This document shows, piece by piece, positions 15,316 to 22,648 of a DNA stretch of 33,164 bases. The notes beneath the pieces were generated by a model. It had not been told where the DNA came from, did no database searches, and saw only the letters and a list, made by a program, of their open reading frames with translations. The stretch spans positions 1-33,164 of IMG/VR virus record IMGVR_UViG_3300047551_001827. The stretch is one strand, 5' to 3'. Position 1 is the stretch's first letter; every line of letters starts with the position of its first letter. This DNA is from a virus. A program made the translations under genes and the position numbers.

Positions 15316-15980
15316 TAGCTGTAATATTCGTCAATCTTTTCTGAAACCAGCTTCAAGTCATTAGGGATAAGAGTGTTGTCAAACATTCCCATTGGACTTT
15401 TAGCAGGACGTTTCTTAAATCTATTAGTCAAGAAGTGATATTCCATTCCGTTCTTTCCTTCATCTACATAAGTATAAAGACAGATAGTGAACAATCCTTC
15501 TAGATTAATATTGTTGTCCAACATTTTGCCGATTGTCTTCATTTTGTAGCTTACAATCTCTCCGCCATCTTCTACGGCTTCTGAGTGACCTAAGCAGAAA
15601 ACTTTCAAATCAGCTCTTAGTCCACGAACAGCAGACAAGATATTGAACATGTTTTGACCTATCTGAGAAAATTTGGTATAACCAATCTCAGTTGCTCTTT
15701 TCATAAACTCAAAGCCCATTACATACTGAATGTCGTCAATTACGATATTCTTTACGTGGTTTCCTTTGTCGCTAATGTTCTTAAGCAAGTCTACTATCTC
15801 TTTAGAAGTAGAGATTTCAACATAGTTCTTTTTCTCCAAGCTGTACATCTTTGAAGCTCCTTTAAAAGGCAATTCTTTACCGGCTACACCGATAATGATT
15901 GTTTCTTCGGGATTCAAAGTCCTGATGCTTGTTGATTTACCTTCACCTGAAGGTCCGATAATTCCGATTAATAGTGCCAT
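15315..15980 (-). CDS. Sak4-like RecA-fold ATPase (AAA_24)
   Basis: 221 aa. Walker A is GPSGEGKS at residues 9-16, Walker B is NIVIDDIQY with D82/D83, followed by a conserved histidine region (VFCLGHSEAV). Size and motifs match Sak4-type P-loop ATPases that promote single-strand annealing and work with phage SSBs and exonucleases. An upstream ATG at 16028 is in frame, but the ATG at 15980 puts the P-loop near the N-terminus as in the family and leaves a clean 2-nt gap to the previous stop, so it is preferred. A partner role with the exonuclease at 3409 and the ssDNA-binding candidate at 14207 is inferred. Confidence 0.8.
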   Translation of the reverse strand: MALLIGIIGPSGEGKSTSIRTLNPEETIIIGVAGKELPFKGASKMYSLEKKNYVEISTSKEIVDLLKNISDKGNHVKNIVIDDIQYVMGFEFMKRATEIGYTKFSQIGQNMFNILSAVRGLRADLKVFCLGHSEAVEDGGEIVSYKMKTIGKMLDNNINLEGLFTICLYTYVDEGKNGMEYHFLTNRFKKRPAKSPMGMFDNTLIPNDLKLVSEKIDEYYS

Positions 15981-15982
15981 AT

Positions 15983-16285
15983 TTAATTTTGTTTTCTTTT
16001 TTCTGAGGTTGTCCAGCCAAAGAAGCAAGTAAATTGTATTGCTGCTTTCATACAGGCTGGTTTGCTTTTAGTACTTAATGTCATGAGCTCTTTTCTAGCA
16101 CCGCTGGTTTTGTAGAGATAATCTGCTAACCAGTCTGTAAATTCATTTTCTTGCTCTTCTGTCCATCTATAATTTAAGTACCAATCATCTGTCTTAACGT
16201 ACTCGTCTGAATAGGTAATACCCGTTCCCTCAAACATTTTCTCTAATATAATCCTTAAGTGGCTACCTATTGGTTTGTCTCTCAT
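15983..16285 (-). CDS. Conserved phage protein, 100 aa
   Basis: Contains the block DDWYLNYRWTEEQENEFTDWLADYLYKT with downstream ACMKAAIQFTCFFGW. This Y-x-W-T-x-x-x-E-x-x-F-x-x-WL plus FGW pattern is frequent among short phage proteins of unknown function. First gene of the Sak4 unit, 17 nt after a -7 promoter element, with stop 2 nt before the Sak4 ATG. Confidence 0.65.
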   Translation of the reverse strand: MRDKPIGSHLRIILEKMFEGTGITYSDEYVKTDDWYLNYRWTEEQENEFTDWLADYLYKTSGARKELMTLSTKSKPACMKAAIQFTCFFGWTTSEKRKQN

Positions 16286-16302
16286 ATTTTTTGTTATTTA
16301 CT

Positions 16303-16333
16303 CAAATTTACGATAAATAATTTAACTTTCCAA
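16303..16333 (-). promoter_or_regulatory. Bacteroidota-type promoter for the Sak4/ssDNA-binding unit
   Basis: On the - strand TTG (16333-16331), a 20-nt spacer and TAAATTTG (16310-16303) match the -33/-7 consensus. It overlaps the 3' end of the helicase gene; the leader before the ATG at 16285 would be about 10 nt. Confidence 0.65.
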
Positions 16334-17452
16334 GTTAAATTGTTCTATTTTACTCTTATTTACATAATATTCATAGTTATTTCTGCTAGTACCCATGTTC
16401 TGTGCTTTTGGTAATTCCTCAAAGTGCGGAACACCTCTAGAGAAATATAGTCCTAATCTGCCTGATAAGCCAGACAAACGATCTTTTAAGAACCTTATGC
16501 TACGATAGTTATCTTGGAAGATATTAATGTCATATCCTTGGTGGACTTCTATGTCGTAACGAAAAGGAGCAAAGATACCTAAGACTACATCTGCTGATCG
16601 CTGGGTAGTCTTACAATCAGCCAAATCAGCTAGCGAAGGTTCTAGTTTAGCTTCAATCAATTCACCTCTATTAGTAAATTGTTGAGACTCGCCACTAGAA
16701 GCTTGCTGTTGGATAGGAACAAAGATTAAATTATATCTCTTACAGAATATCTCAAGACCATACTGATCTACAAAAAACGCCAAAGTCTCTCTTAAATCTA
16801 AAGTAACTCCTTTAAGAGACTCTGTGTGTAAAAGAGAAATATGATCTACGACTACAAAGTAGTAAACATCTTCTTTATGTTCGTAATAAAGAGGATACTT
16901 GTGTTCATCTCTTTCTTCGTAAATCATTTTACCTTTAGTTGGGTCCTCGAAATATCTTTCGATATGTTTCTTTATTCCTGTGGGATTAGAGATGTGGTCT
17001 ATAACTTCCACATGATCTTCAAAGAACTTTAAGAATCCTGAGTCTTTTGCTTCTTTGATCCACTCTAAAATTTGTTTTGGTACTACATACTTACCATAAC
17101 TCAACATCATTTCTGGAGTTACAATCTTTCTATGATTATAGTAGATTGCAATAGAGATTGCTTCTAGATAAAGCTTTTCTTTTGATTCTTCAAGTGCAAA
17201 CCAAAAGATTTTAGTTTTAAATGGCTTTTCTTTCCACTTCATATAAGTCGAAACGATAGTAAGCCATTTGGTAAACTTTGACTTTGCAATACCTGAAGAC
17301 GCAGTAACAAGATACATTTTGCCTTTAACCCAACCAGGATAATTATACTCGTCGGTTAAGCGGTCAAAACTCCAAGGTATAGAATTATAGTTACCGTCTA
17401 GACGATTCTGACGGTTCTCTTCTACCCTTTTGTATATCTCTTCAAACTGCAT
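16322..17452 (-). CDS. DnaB/gp4-like replicative helicase (RecA fold)
   Basis: 376 aa without an obvious DnaB N-terminal domain. The order IPWSFDRLTDEYNYPGWVKGKMYLVTASSGIAKSKF fits DnaB-type helicases (a D-x-x-T-GG-like region, then the P-loop). The Walker A is degenerate (A-S-S-G-I-A-K-S, K57). Walker B is FVVVDHISLL (D203), followed by the Gln/Ala-rich sensor IFVPIQQQASS, the LADLADCKTTQRSADVVLGI segment typical of DnaB (dLrdSgaIeqdADvv), and the terminal FLKDRLSGLSG. It likely unwinds the fork with the primase. The gene abuts the 168-aa gene by 1 nt overlap. Confidence 0.75.
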   Translation of the reverse strand: MQFEEIYKRVEENRQNRLDGNYNSIPWSFDRLTDEYNYPGWVKGKMYLVTASSGIAKSKFTKWLTIVSTYMKWKEKPFKTKIFWFALEESKEKLYLEAISIAIYYNHRKIVTPEMMLSYGKYVVPKQILEWIKEAKDSGFLKFFEDHVEVIDHISNPTGIKKHIERYFEDPTKGKMIYEERDEHKYPLYYEHKEDVYYFVVVDHISLLHTESLKGVTLDLRETLAFFVDQYGLEIFCKRYNLIFVPIQQQASSGESQQFTNRGELIEAKLEPSLADLADCKTTQRSADVVLGIFAPFRYDIEVHQGYDINIFQDNYRSIRFLKDRLSGLSGRLGLYFSRGVPHFEELPKAQNMGTSRNNYEYYVNKSKIEQFNLES

Positions 17453-17958
17453 TACAAGTCTCCTCCAAAACGATTCTCCGTTTTAGGCTTATTTCCTTCG
17501 TTAAGATAAGTTTCGCACCAAGTAGCTAGGTCTGAAGTCTCACTTCCCTTTTCGGTTCGTTTAAAGATAAAATAGTGAGCTTCTCTAATAAATTGTGGTT
17601 TACCCTGTTTTCTCCAATATCCGATATACATGTCGGTTGCTCCAAGAATTGTTTGTTTATCAAACTTAAATTCTCGAATGAACCTTGTCATCTTATCGGA
17701 TACTTGTTTAACAGAGCTTGTTTTTCCTACGATGCCTATGTTCTTTCTAGAAAATTTGTCAATGTATTGTGGTATCCAATCCGCTTCTGTTACTAGTCCA
17801 AGGGATTCAGATCCTTCAGCTCCTATTTTTTCTAGTGCGTCTGGTGTCCAATACCACTCGTTGTCTTTTTGGACTAGTAGTCCCAAAGCTTGCCACTCTC
17901 GCAATTTCTGTTCTGTCTCTAGTAGTTTCCAGAGTACTTCGTAAAATGTTAGTTTCAT
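17452..17958 (-). CDS. Hypothetical protein, 168 aa, helicase partner candidate
   Basis: A mixed alpha/beta protein: an N-terminal helical part (EVLWKLLETEQKLREWQALG), then a charged central domain (KFSRKNIGIVGKTSSVKQVSDKMTRF) and FILKR-like strands. No recognised family. It is coupled to the DnaB-like helicase (1-nt overlap) and has its own promoter-like sequence 25-55 nt upstream, so a loader or accessory role is possible. This is inference from context only. Confidence 0.6.
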   Translation of the reverse strand: MKLTFYEVLWKLLETEQKLREWQALGLLVQKDNEWYWTPDALEKIGAEGSESLGLVTEADWIPQYIDKFSRKNIGIVGKTSSVKQVSDKMTRFIREFKFDKQTILGATDMYIGYWRKQGKPQFIREAHYFIFKRTEKGSETSDLATWCETYLNEGNKPKTENRFGGDL

Positions 17959-18076
17959 TGTCTAATTTCGTTTGGGGGGTTTCAAAATTACGGATATAAA
18001 GCATTCTTGTCAAGTATTCTTTTTCAGTTTCTTCTGACTCTTCCTCATACCAGTAATCTAATTCTGATGGGTTCAT
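17816..18076 (-). CDS. Hypothetical protein, 86 aa, overlapping the next gene (uncertain)
   Basis: The start is coupled to the upstream 52-aa gene (ATGA overlap). Residues 1-43 (MNPSELDYWYEEESEETEKE...) look like normal phage protein; residues about 40-86 (RDRTEIARVASFGTTSPKRQ...) are basic and read in another frame across the first 143 nt of the 168-aa gene. Either it is a genuine overprinted gene or only an open frame over the leader that contains a promoter. Not recognised. Confidence 0.45.
   Translation of the reverse strand: MNPSELDYWYEEESEETEKEYLTRMLYIRNFETPQTKLDNETNILRSTLETTRDRTEIARVASFGTTSPKRQRVVLDTRRTRKNRS
17983..18013 (-). promoter_or_regulatory. Candidate promoter for the helicase pair
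   Basis: On the - strand TTG (18013-18011), a 20-nt spacer and TAATTTTG (17990-17983) fit the Bacteroidota consensus, 24 nt before the ATG at 17958. It lies inside the 86-aa open frame, which lowers confidence in one or the other. Confidence 0.5.
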
Positions 18077-18231
18077 TTTTTCTCATTAATTATAATCCAC
18101 CAATGATGATGTCCTACCACAAAAGATATTTGCGTATAAGTAGGGTTTCGAATAATGTTAAAGTAGGGAGTAGCAAATTGCCAATAGCCTTTTGGAAGAC
18201 TTGTTCCCCAACGTGTATAATTGATTTTCAT
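18073..18231 (-). CDS. Small ORF, 52 aa, aromatic-rich
   Basis: The frame runs from ATG at 18231 to TGA at 18073-18075 and overlaps the next start as ATGA. The peptide is unusually rich in aromatic residues and histidine (TRWGTSLPKGYWQFATPYF, VVGHHHWWIIINEKK). The HHHWW stretch could bind a metal or a membrane surface, but no family is recognised. It fills an otherwise empty 160-nt gap. Confidence 0.5.
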   Translation of the reverse strand: MKINYTRWGTSLPKGYWQFATPYFNIIRNPTYTQISFVVGHHHWWIIINEKK

Positions 18232-18237
18232 TTTATA

Positions 18238-18507
18238 TTAATCTAAAAATACTTTTAAGGTTCTACCTCCGTCTTGAAAACTCAGTTCAATAGAACTAAA
18301 ATCTCCTAACTCTTGGTATAAGGTAAGAAGTCTTCCTATCTCATATGTATTCTTTGCATGATTGATTACTTCAAACCTTGTTATCTCAACAGAATCAATT
18401 GCAGAAGATTCTTTTATCTTCTCATACTCACTTAGAATATACTCAAGCGGAGCATCTGGAGTAAAGTTTTCTTTTACCCATTTAATAAGTTCTTCGTCTT
18501 TCTTCAT
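18238..18507 (-). CDS. Small conserved phage protein, 89 aa (RFEVI...GRTLKVFL type)
   Basis: An N-terminal acidic helix, then TRFEVINHAKNTYEIGR and the C-terminal SIELSFQDGGRTLKVFLD. The pair RFEVI-(D/N)-H and QD-(D/G)-GRTLKVFL recurs in many small phage proteins of unknown function. Start overlaps the upstream stop by 4 nt. Confidence 0.65.
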   Translation of the reverse strand: MKKDEELIKWVKENFTPDAPLEYILSEYEKIKESSAIDSVEITRFEVINHAKNTYEIGRLLTLYQELGDFSSIELSFQDGGRTLKVFLD

Positions 18508-18728
18508 TTGTTACCTCCGCACATTTCATAAATTTCTTCTACGGACTCAGTTACATAGGCAGTAGTAACCATAGCACCTCTGCTTTCAATCTTAGTTACG
18601 ACTGCATTTTGTCCACTGGGGCTTCTGAGTGTAAACTCACTTGCTTTGATAATGCTTTCAGTTCCGATAAGTACGGATAACTCTTCACTAACCCAAGAAT
18701 GTGCTGTTAATTTAATTACGTTTTTCAT
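18504..18728 (-). CDS. Hypothetical protein, 74 aa
   Basis: A small beta-rich protein (MKNVIKLTAHSWVSEELSVL, then SPSGQNAVVTKIESRGAMVTTAYV) ending in EIYEMCGGNK. Not recognised. Tightly packed (4-nt overlap with the next gene). Confidence 0.6.
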   Translation of the reverse strand: MKNVIKLTAHSWVSEELSVLIGTESIIKASEFTLRSPSGQNAVVTKIESRGAMVTTAYVTESVEEIYEMCGGNK

Positions 18729-18739
18729 TTTGTTATTTG

Positions 18740-19018
18740 TTATTCGAATTCATATGAAACTTCTGTCACATAAAATGTTGAACCGTCCCAACCAGGAGAA
18801 CGCATATTCAATACATATATATCATAGTAACCATACGTATCTTCTTTTTCTGAATTGAATATGTAGTTCCAGTCGCTTATATCATCTTCTTCTCTCAATT
18901 CTAATTTTATATCTTCTTTGAAAAAATCTGTTAATCTTTCTTGTAATGTTTCAAGATTAAATCTTCCATGGATTAAGGATTCTAGATGCTCAACCACTTG
19001 TTTTTGTTTGTCTGTCAT
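18740..19018 (-). CDS. Hypothetical acidic protein, 92 aa
   Basis: Helical N-terminus (TDKQKQVVEHLESLIHGRFNLETLQERL), then an acidic beta part with two aromatic clusters (TYGYYDIYVLNMRSPGWDG). Not recognised. Part of the small-gene string upstream of the helicase. Confidence 0.58.
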   Translation of the reverse strand: MTDKQKQVVEHLESLIHGRFNLETLQERLTDFFKEDIKLELREEDDISDWNYIFNSEKEDTYGYYDIYVLNMRSPGWDGSTFYVTEVSYEFE

Positions 19019-19024
19019 GGTTAT

Positions 19025-19246
19025 TTATTGTTTATACAGTCCATCTTTTGCATCTTCATTCATAATGTCTATTATTAGTTGTTTTTGTTTTTGTTTGCTT
19101 AAAATGTGATTTGCAAACTCCGCCATTAAATCGGCTACTTCATAAGCGTTGCTATTTGTTCGGTCTGTGACCATTGGGTGATTCCAAATGTCTTTATTCT
19201 TTTGCAGCCATTCTTCGGCATCCGATCTGTCAACTTCGTGTGTCAT
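19025..19246 (-). CDS. Hypothetical protein, 73 aa
   Basis: Small and hydrophilic. The segment NAYEVADLMAEFANHIL is a motif seen in several small phage proteins. The C-terminal half is a Lys/Gln helix (SKQKQKQLIIDIMNED). Its start overlaps the upstream stop by 4 nt. Function unknown. Confidence 0.6.
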   Translation of the reverse strand: MTHEVDRSDAEEWLQKNKDIWNHPMVTDRTNSNAYEVADLMAEFANHILSKQKQKQLIIDIMNEDAKDGLYKQ

Positions 19247-19464
19247 AACTTTTCAACTTCCTTTTTTACTTGTTGCCAATAATCTATTGGAGTCATATCT
19301 GTATATCCATTTTCAGTCTTCTTGTCTGAAAATAATGGATTATTAGGATTTGAGTTAATTATCTCATCAACTGCAATCAATGCACATTCTTTTGCAAAGA
19401 AAGAATTGCCATTTGTTTGAGTAAATTTATTAACTAATTCTTCTGCTTTTTCTTTTGGTGTCAT
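19243..19464 (-). CDS. Small conserved phage protein (AK-x-x-AL-x-x-V-x-x-II type), 73 aa
   Basis: TPKEKAEELVNKFTQ and AKECALIAVDEIINSNP match a widespread short phage family of unknown function; the 86-aa protein at 6550-6810 has the same layout. The C-terminus (DYWQQVKKEVEKL) is typical of the family. It overlaps both neighbours by 4 nt. Confidence 0.68.
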   Translation of the reverse strand: MTPKEKAEELVNKFTQTNGNSFFAKECALIAVDEIINSNPNNPLFSDKKTENGYTDMTPIDYWQQVKKEVEKL

Positions 19465-19607
19465 TTTACTTCATTTACTGTTCTACATACTTCACACAAC
19501 CTTTTGTTATAAGGAGCAAGTCCTAACTTAGGTGTATGCATTGTTTCTTTTTTACAAGTGGGACAATACTGCTTGCTTCTTGTAGTTGCTACTGGATCTT
19601 TTTTCAT
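19461..19607 (-). CDS. Small zinc-ribbon protein, 48 aa
   Basis: An ATG at 19607 opens 48 codons ending in TGA that overlaps the next ATG (ATGA). Two CxxC pairs (YCPTCKKE at 15-18 and LCEVCRTV at 38-41) and a basic loop are the mark of a rubredoxin-like zinc ribbon. Likely a nucleic-acid or protein binding adaptor. It is the first gene of this unit and directly follows a terminator, so it may be expressed by read-through. Confidence 0.6.
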   Translation of the reverse strand: MKKDPVATTRSKQYCPTCKKETMHTPKLGLAPYNKRLCEVCRTVNEVK

Positions 19608-19623
19608 TTCTATTAAATTAAAA

Positions 19624-19647
19624 GTAAGGTCCCAAATGAGACCTTAC
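19624..19647 (-). terminator. Terminator of the SF2 helicase unit
   Basis: On the - strand GTAAGGTC, an 8-nt loop and GACCTTAC followed by TTTTAATTT. The 8-bp perfect stem overlaps the stop codon of the 188-aa gene, so termination is immediate. Confidence 0.75.
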
Positions 19648-20210
19648 TGAGTTAGCTTTTTGTACTCGCTTGTAATACTCTGCTGGAACTGTTTGTAGTT
19701 CTGAACAAACTCATCTAAAGACTCATAAGAATCATACTTCTCACGATGTAAGTATCCAAGACGATGAAAGAGTAGTCCTTTAATTTTCTCTAGTCTAATG
19801 GTTTGACAATGCGTATTTATTTCTACTGGTTCATAGTCATACATTACATTAAGTTGAGTTCTGTTTACATCTGTTTCTCCTTCAAAGTAAATAGAAGCAT
19901 TTCCACTACGAGGATTTTTAATGTAGTATTCTTCTCGGAACATTAGCTCAGTTCCTCTAGCAAAAATTTCTACAGGACTAAACTCATTGTTAAACTCGTC
20001 TATTTGTCTAAAGAAGTCTTGTTCTAGTTGTTTAGCTATAACTGCGTTAAAATCAAAGACAGACTTTTTAAATGCTTCTGTGTCGTCTATACCTTTCTTT
20101 ACAGCTTGTAGGGAGAAACGACTAGACGTTTCTACTTTAGGAGGATTTAATTTACTAAATTCCTTCTTGAGGTCTTCTATTAGGTTTTCTTGAAATTGTG
20201 TTAAATTCAT
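19644..20210 (-). CDS. Hypothetical protein, 188 aa
   Basis: A helical, charged N-terminal half (FQENLIEDLKKEFSKLNPP, AKQLEQDFFRQIDEFNNEF) followed by a beta-rich part (SASIYFEGETDVNRTQ-like strands) and a C-terminal helix. No recognised family. It is the second and last gene of the SF2 helicase unit (7-nt gap), so it may assist the helicase; this is inference. Confidence 0.6.
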   Translation of the reverse strand: MNLTQFQENLIEDLKKEFSKLNPPKVETSSRFSLQAVKKGIDDTEAFKKSVFDFNAVIAKQLEQDFFRQIDEFNNEFSPVEIFARGTELMFREEYYIKNPRSGNASIYFEGETDVNRTQLNVMYDYEPVEINTHCQTIRLEKIKGLLFHRLGYLHREKYDSYESLDEFVQNYKQFQQSITSEYKKLTQ

Positions 20211-20217
20211 TTTTCAG

Positions 20218-21267
20218 TTATTTAGGTTTTATCCATGTAATATTTTCTTGTCCGTAGTACTCTAAACCTTTTTTAGTCCAAGCTACGTCTCTTGTATTAT
20301 TCATACAGATTATGTGTAGTTCGGCTTTTTCTCCTTCTAAGAAATTAAGAGTTCTTGCGATTCTTTGAGCTGCCTTAGAAGAAGAAGCGTAAGTATGTAA
20401 GAGTACTGCTCTATTAAGATTAGGAAAAGTCACACCAGCGTTTAGCTGATTGATTGTGGCGAGGAAATTGATTTCTCCTGAATTAAACTTTTCTAAAGCT
20501 TCTTTATTGGTAGCTTCGGAGTTTTTTGAATGATAGGTGTAGCGACAAATCTCATTACATTGTTGAATAGTTTCTACAAAAACAAGACATCTGTCGAAGC
20601 TACTCAACAGTTCTCTAAGTTTAGCCCATTTAGTAGGACTACCGGCTATACTCTGGATTAGTTTAATCATCATAGCAAAGTTGTCGTTACAATGCATTTC
20701 AAAGAAATTAACTTTAGCTTTCTCACTCCAGAATCCGCCAGACTTTCTGGGAATATCTCTTTTCTCGCTTGGATCAACTAAGTGTACGTAGATATGATAA
20801 GGTTTATTTAAGATTCCTGTGGTCTCATCAATAGTCCTTTCATATCTTACAGGACACAAAGTCTCAATAAAAAATCTTTTTCTTGTTCCTTTACGTGGAA
20901 GCGTGCCTGTTAATCCGTTTAAAGTCTTAGGACGATTGCTCATTACAAAATTCCACTTAGCTTCAGAGAGCTGGTCTATTTCGTCTATTAGTACGCAATC
21001 GTAATCATTTAAGTCATGTTTGTCTAAACTAGCAAAAGTGGTAAAAGTGATATGACTAATATCAAAACCAAACTTTTCGCTATCAGACTTCCAAGCTTCA
21101 TAAATAGACTTGTTAGGATAAGCTACCAGAACTTCGTCATAGAAGTCTGCTACCTTTAATCCTACAACAGTCTTTCCTGATCTCATAGGCATAACAGCAC
21201 AACCGCTTCTTCCTTTTAAAGACTCGTAAGCCTCGTCTTGATATTGTTGTCTTATATCGTTACTCAT
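20218..21267 (-). CDS. SF2 DEAD/DEAH-like helicase
   Basis: 349 aa with the full SF2 motif order: Walker A MRSGKT (28-33), DEID (95-98) as motif II, LTGT (119-122) as motif III, an ATINQLNAGVTFPNLNRAVLL motif V region, and QRIARTLN (301-308) as motif VI, whose usual form is QRxGR. It is smaller than typical SNF2 or UvsW helicases. Phage SF2 enzymes of this kind remodel replication forks or recombination intermediates. Its promoter directly adjoins the terminator of the preceding unit. Confidence 0.9.
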   Translation of the reverse strand: MSNDIRQQYQDEAYESLKGRSGCAVMPMRSGKTVVGLKVADFYDEVLVAYPNKSIYEAWKSDSEKFGFDISHITFTTFASLDKHDLNDYDCVLIDEIDQLSEAKWNFVMSNRPKTLNGLTGTLPRKGTRKRFFIETLCPVRYERTIDETTGILNKPYHIYVHLVDPSEKRDIPRKSGGFWSEKAKVNFFEMHCNDNFAMMIKLIQSIAGSPTKWAKLRELLSSFDRCLVFVETIQQCNEICRYTYHSKNSEATNKEALEKFNSGEINFLATINQLNAGVTFPNLNRAVLLHTYASSSKAAQRIARTLNFLEGEKAELHIICMNNTRDVAWTKKGLEYYGQENITWIKPK

Positions 21268-21285
21268 TTTTTCTTTTAATTAAAA

Positions 21286-21313
21286 AGAAAGGAGAGCATT
21301 AGCTCTCCTTTCT
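21286..21313 (-). terminator. Terminator between peptidase and helicase units, abutting a promoter
   Basis: On the - strand AGAAAGGAGAGC, loop TAAT, GCTCTCCTTTCT, then TTTTTAATT: a perfect 12-bp stem with a U-tract. The -7 box TATATTTG ends 1 nt before its left arm, so transcripts from that promoter start within or at the edge of the hairpin. Confidence 0.88.
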
Positions 21314-21314
21314 T

Positions 21315-21346
21315 CAAATATACAAAACAAACTTAAATATGCAAAA
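21315..21346 (-). promoter_or_regulatory. Bacteroidota-type promoter for the SF2 helicase unit
   Basis: On the - strand TTTTG (ending 21342), a 19-nt spacer and TATATTTG (21322-21315) are a full -33/-7 match. A second -7-like box TAAGTTTG (21335-21328) lies just upstream without a -33 partner. The helicase ATG is 48 nt downstream, past the hairpin. Confidence 0.78.
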
Positions 21347-21358
21347 TAGATTTAAAAT

Positions 21359-22648
21359 TTAATCTAATAAGTCTGACTTAGTGTCAAACCAGTCTTCGGG
21401 TACATAATAATAAGAACCGCAATCTTCACAAGCTACTGTTCCGTTAATGTCTTCTACAATGTGTTCACTGAAACAGCAAGGACAATATCCATCCATTAGA
21501 CATTCTTCTACTTCCTTGTCTGTAACATCAATAGTTCCATCAGAAAAGATATGACGATAGTCTTTGTTCTCCTTGAGTTCTGTGTTTACAGTAAACGAGT
21601 TATTGTAACTTAAATTATCATAAACGTCATAGAACTCATCATAGCGATCATAATAAGTACTTTTAGTTTTGTAACTACTTCCGTAATCAATGCTCATAGC
21701 TCTGTGAAACCACTTTGTTCCGCCAAGCTGTACAAGACACTCATAACCAAAGTTAATAGAGTTCTCTAAAGCTTGAATAGAAGTGATCTCTTGATCAGAA
21801 TGCTCATCAAAATAGCCGGCACCGATATTACAACCGATACAATTTACTCCGCTAAGCTTTACGATTTCGCCTACGTCAGTAAAACTACCAGTACTTTCTA
21901 TTACGTGATACTTGTTCATTAGACCAGCAGCTGCATGTACAAACTCTGAACTACAAGTGTGAACTCCATTAGTTCTTGTGATTAGTTCTAACCCATTGTA
22001 AGAGTTGCGATCCATTTGAAAGATCATAGAACAATCCGCAAAGAACAGAGGATCAGCTTGTTTAGAACCTACGGCACCAATCTCTTCATCCTTGAAGAAG
22101 CCTAGTTTAATCGTATCTAAACGATCAAGCATCATCAAAGCAAAGAGATTACCATTCTTATCATCAAAGCCTACACCACACTGAAGACCAGTATCCATAT
22201 CCATACCATAAACCCATTTCTCATTTCTTTCGATTTTAAGATTAGGAGTATAGTCTTGATTGATGTCAGTATGACACACGACACAAGGATACAAATCAGC
22301 CTCACCTTTAACAACATAGATATTTCCATAGTGATCTACGGATATTTCTAGTCCTGGTTTCTGCTTAAGATAATCAAGTAGCCAAGCTACATAACGATCT
22401 TGATGTTGGGTTTTACTTGGACTCTGCTTATAAAGCAAAGTATAAAATAGATCCCAGTCTATCTTAATTTCGTTATCTAGTTTAGGAAACTCAGGTTTTT
22501 GGCTACTTTTATAGTAGCTGTTATAATATGAACTCATTGTTGTTGATTGGTTGGATTGTGTAACTTTCGTTGGTTGTACTGCTTTCGTTGATTGCTTGAT
22601 TTGCTTGGTTTTCTTGTATCTTGCTTTCTTCTTTCGTTTTCTGGACAT
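21359..22648 (-). CDS. M20/M42-like metallopeptidase with C-terminal zinc ribbon
   Basis: 429 aa. All ligands of a two-zinc clan-MH peptidase can be read: HTD (H126, D128), GFDDKNG (D162 bridging), DEEIG (E188/E189), MD (D213) and the distal YFDEHS (H283). The C-terminus adds a zinc ribbon (C389, C391/C392, C407, C410). The first 37 residues are Lys-rich (SRKRKKKARYKK) and overprint the end of the 608-aa gene; an ATG at 22537 (MSSYYNSYY) gives a 392-aa form with only 17 nt overlap, but the A-rich leader favours 22648. Clan-MH enzymes trim peptides or remove acyl groups; the phage substrate is unknown. It forms a two-gene unit with the 608-aa protein. Confidence 0.72.
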   Translation of the reverse strand: MSRKRKKKARYKKTKQIKQSTKAVQPTKVTQSNQSTTMSSYYNSYYKSSQKPEFPKLDNEIKIDWDLFYTLLYKQSPSKTQHQDRYVAWLLDYLKQKPGLEISVDHYGNIYVVKGEADLYPCVVCHTDINQDYTPNLKIERNEKWVYGMDMDTGLQCGVGFDDKNGNLFALMMLDRLDTIKLGFFKDEEIGAVGSKQADPLFFADCSMIFQMDRNSYNGLELITRTNGVHTCSSEFVHAAAGLMNKYHVIESTGSFTDVGEIVKLSGVNCIGCNIGAGYFDEHSDQEITSIQALENSINFGYECLVQLGGTKWFHRAMSIDYGSSYKTKSTYYDRYDEFYDVYDNLSYNNSFTVNTELKENKDYRHIFSDGTIDVTDKEVEECLMDGYCPCCFSEHIVEDINGTVACEDCGSYYYVPEDWFDTKSDLLD

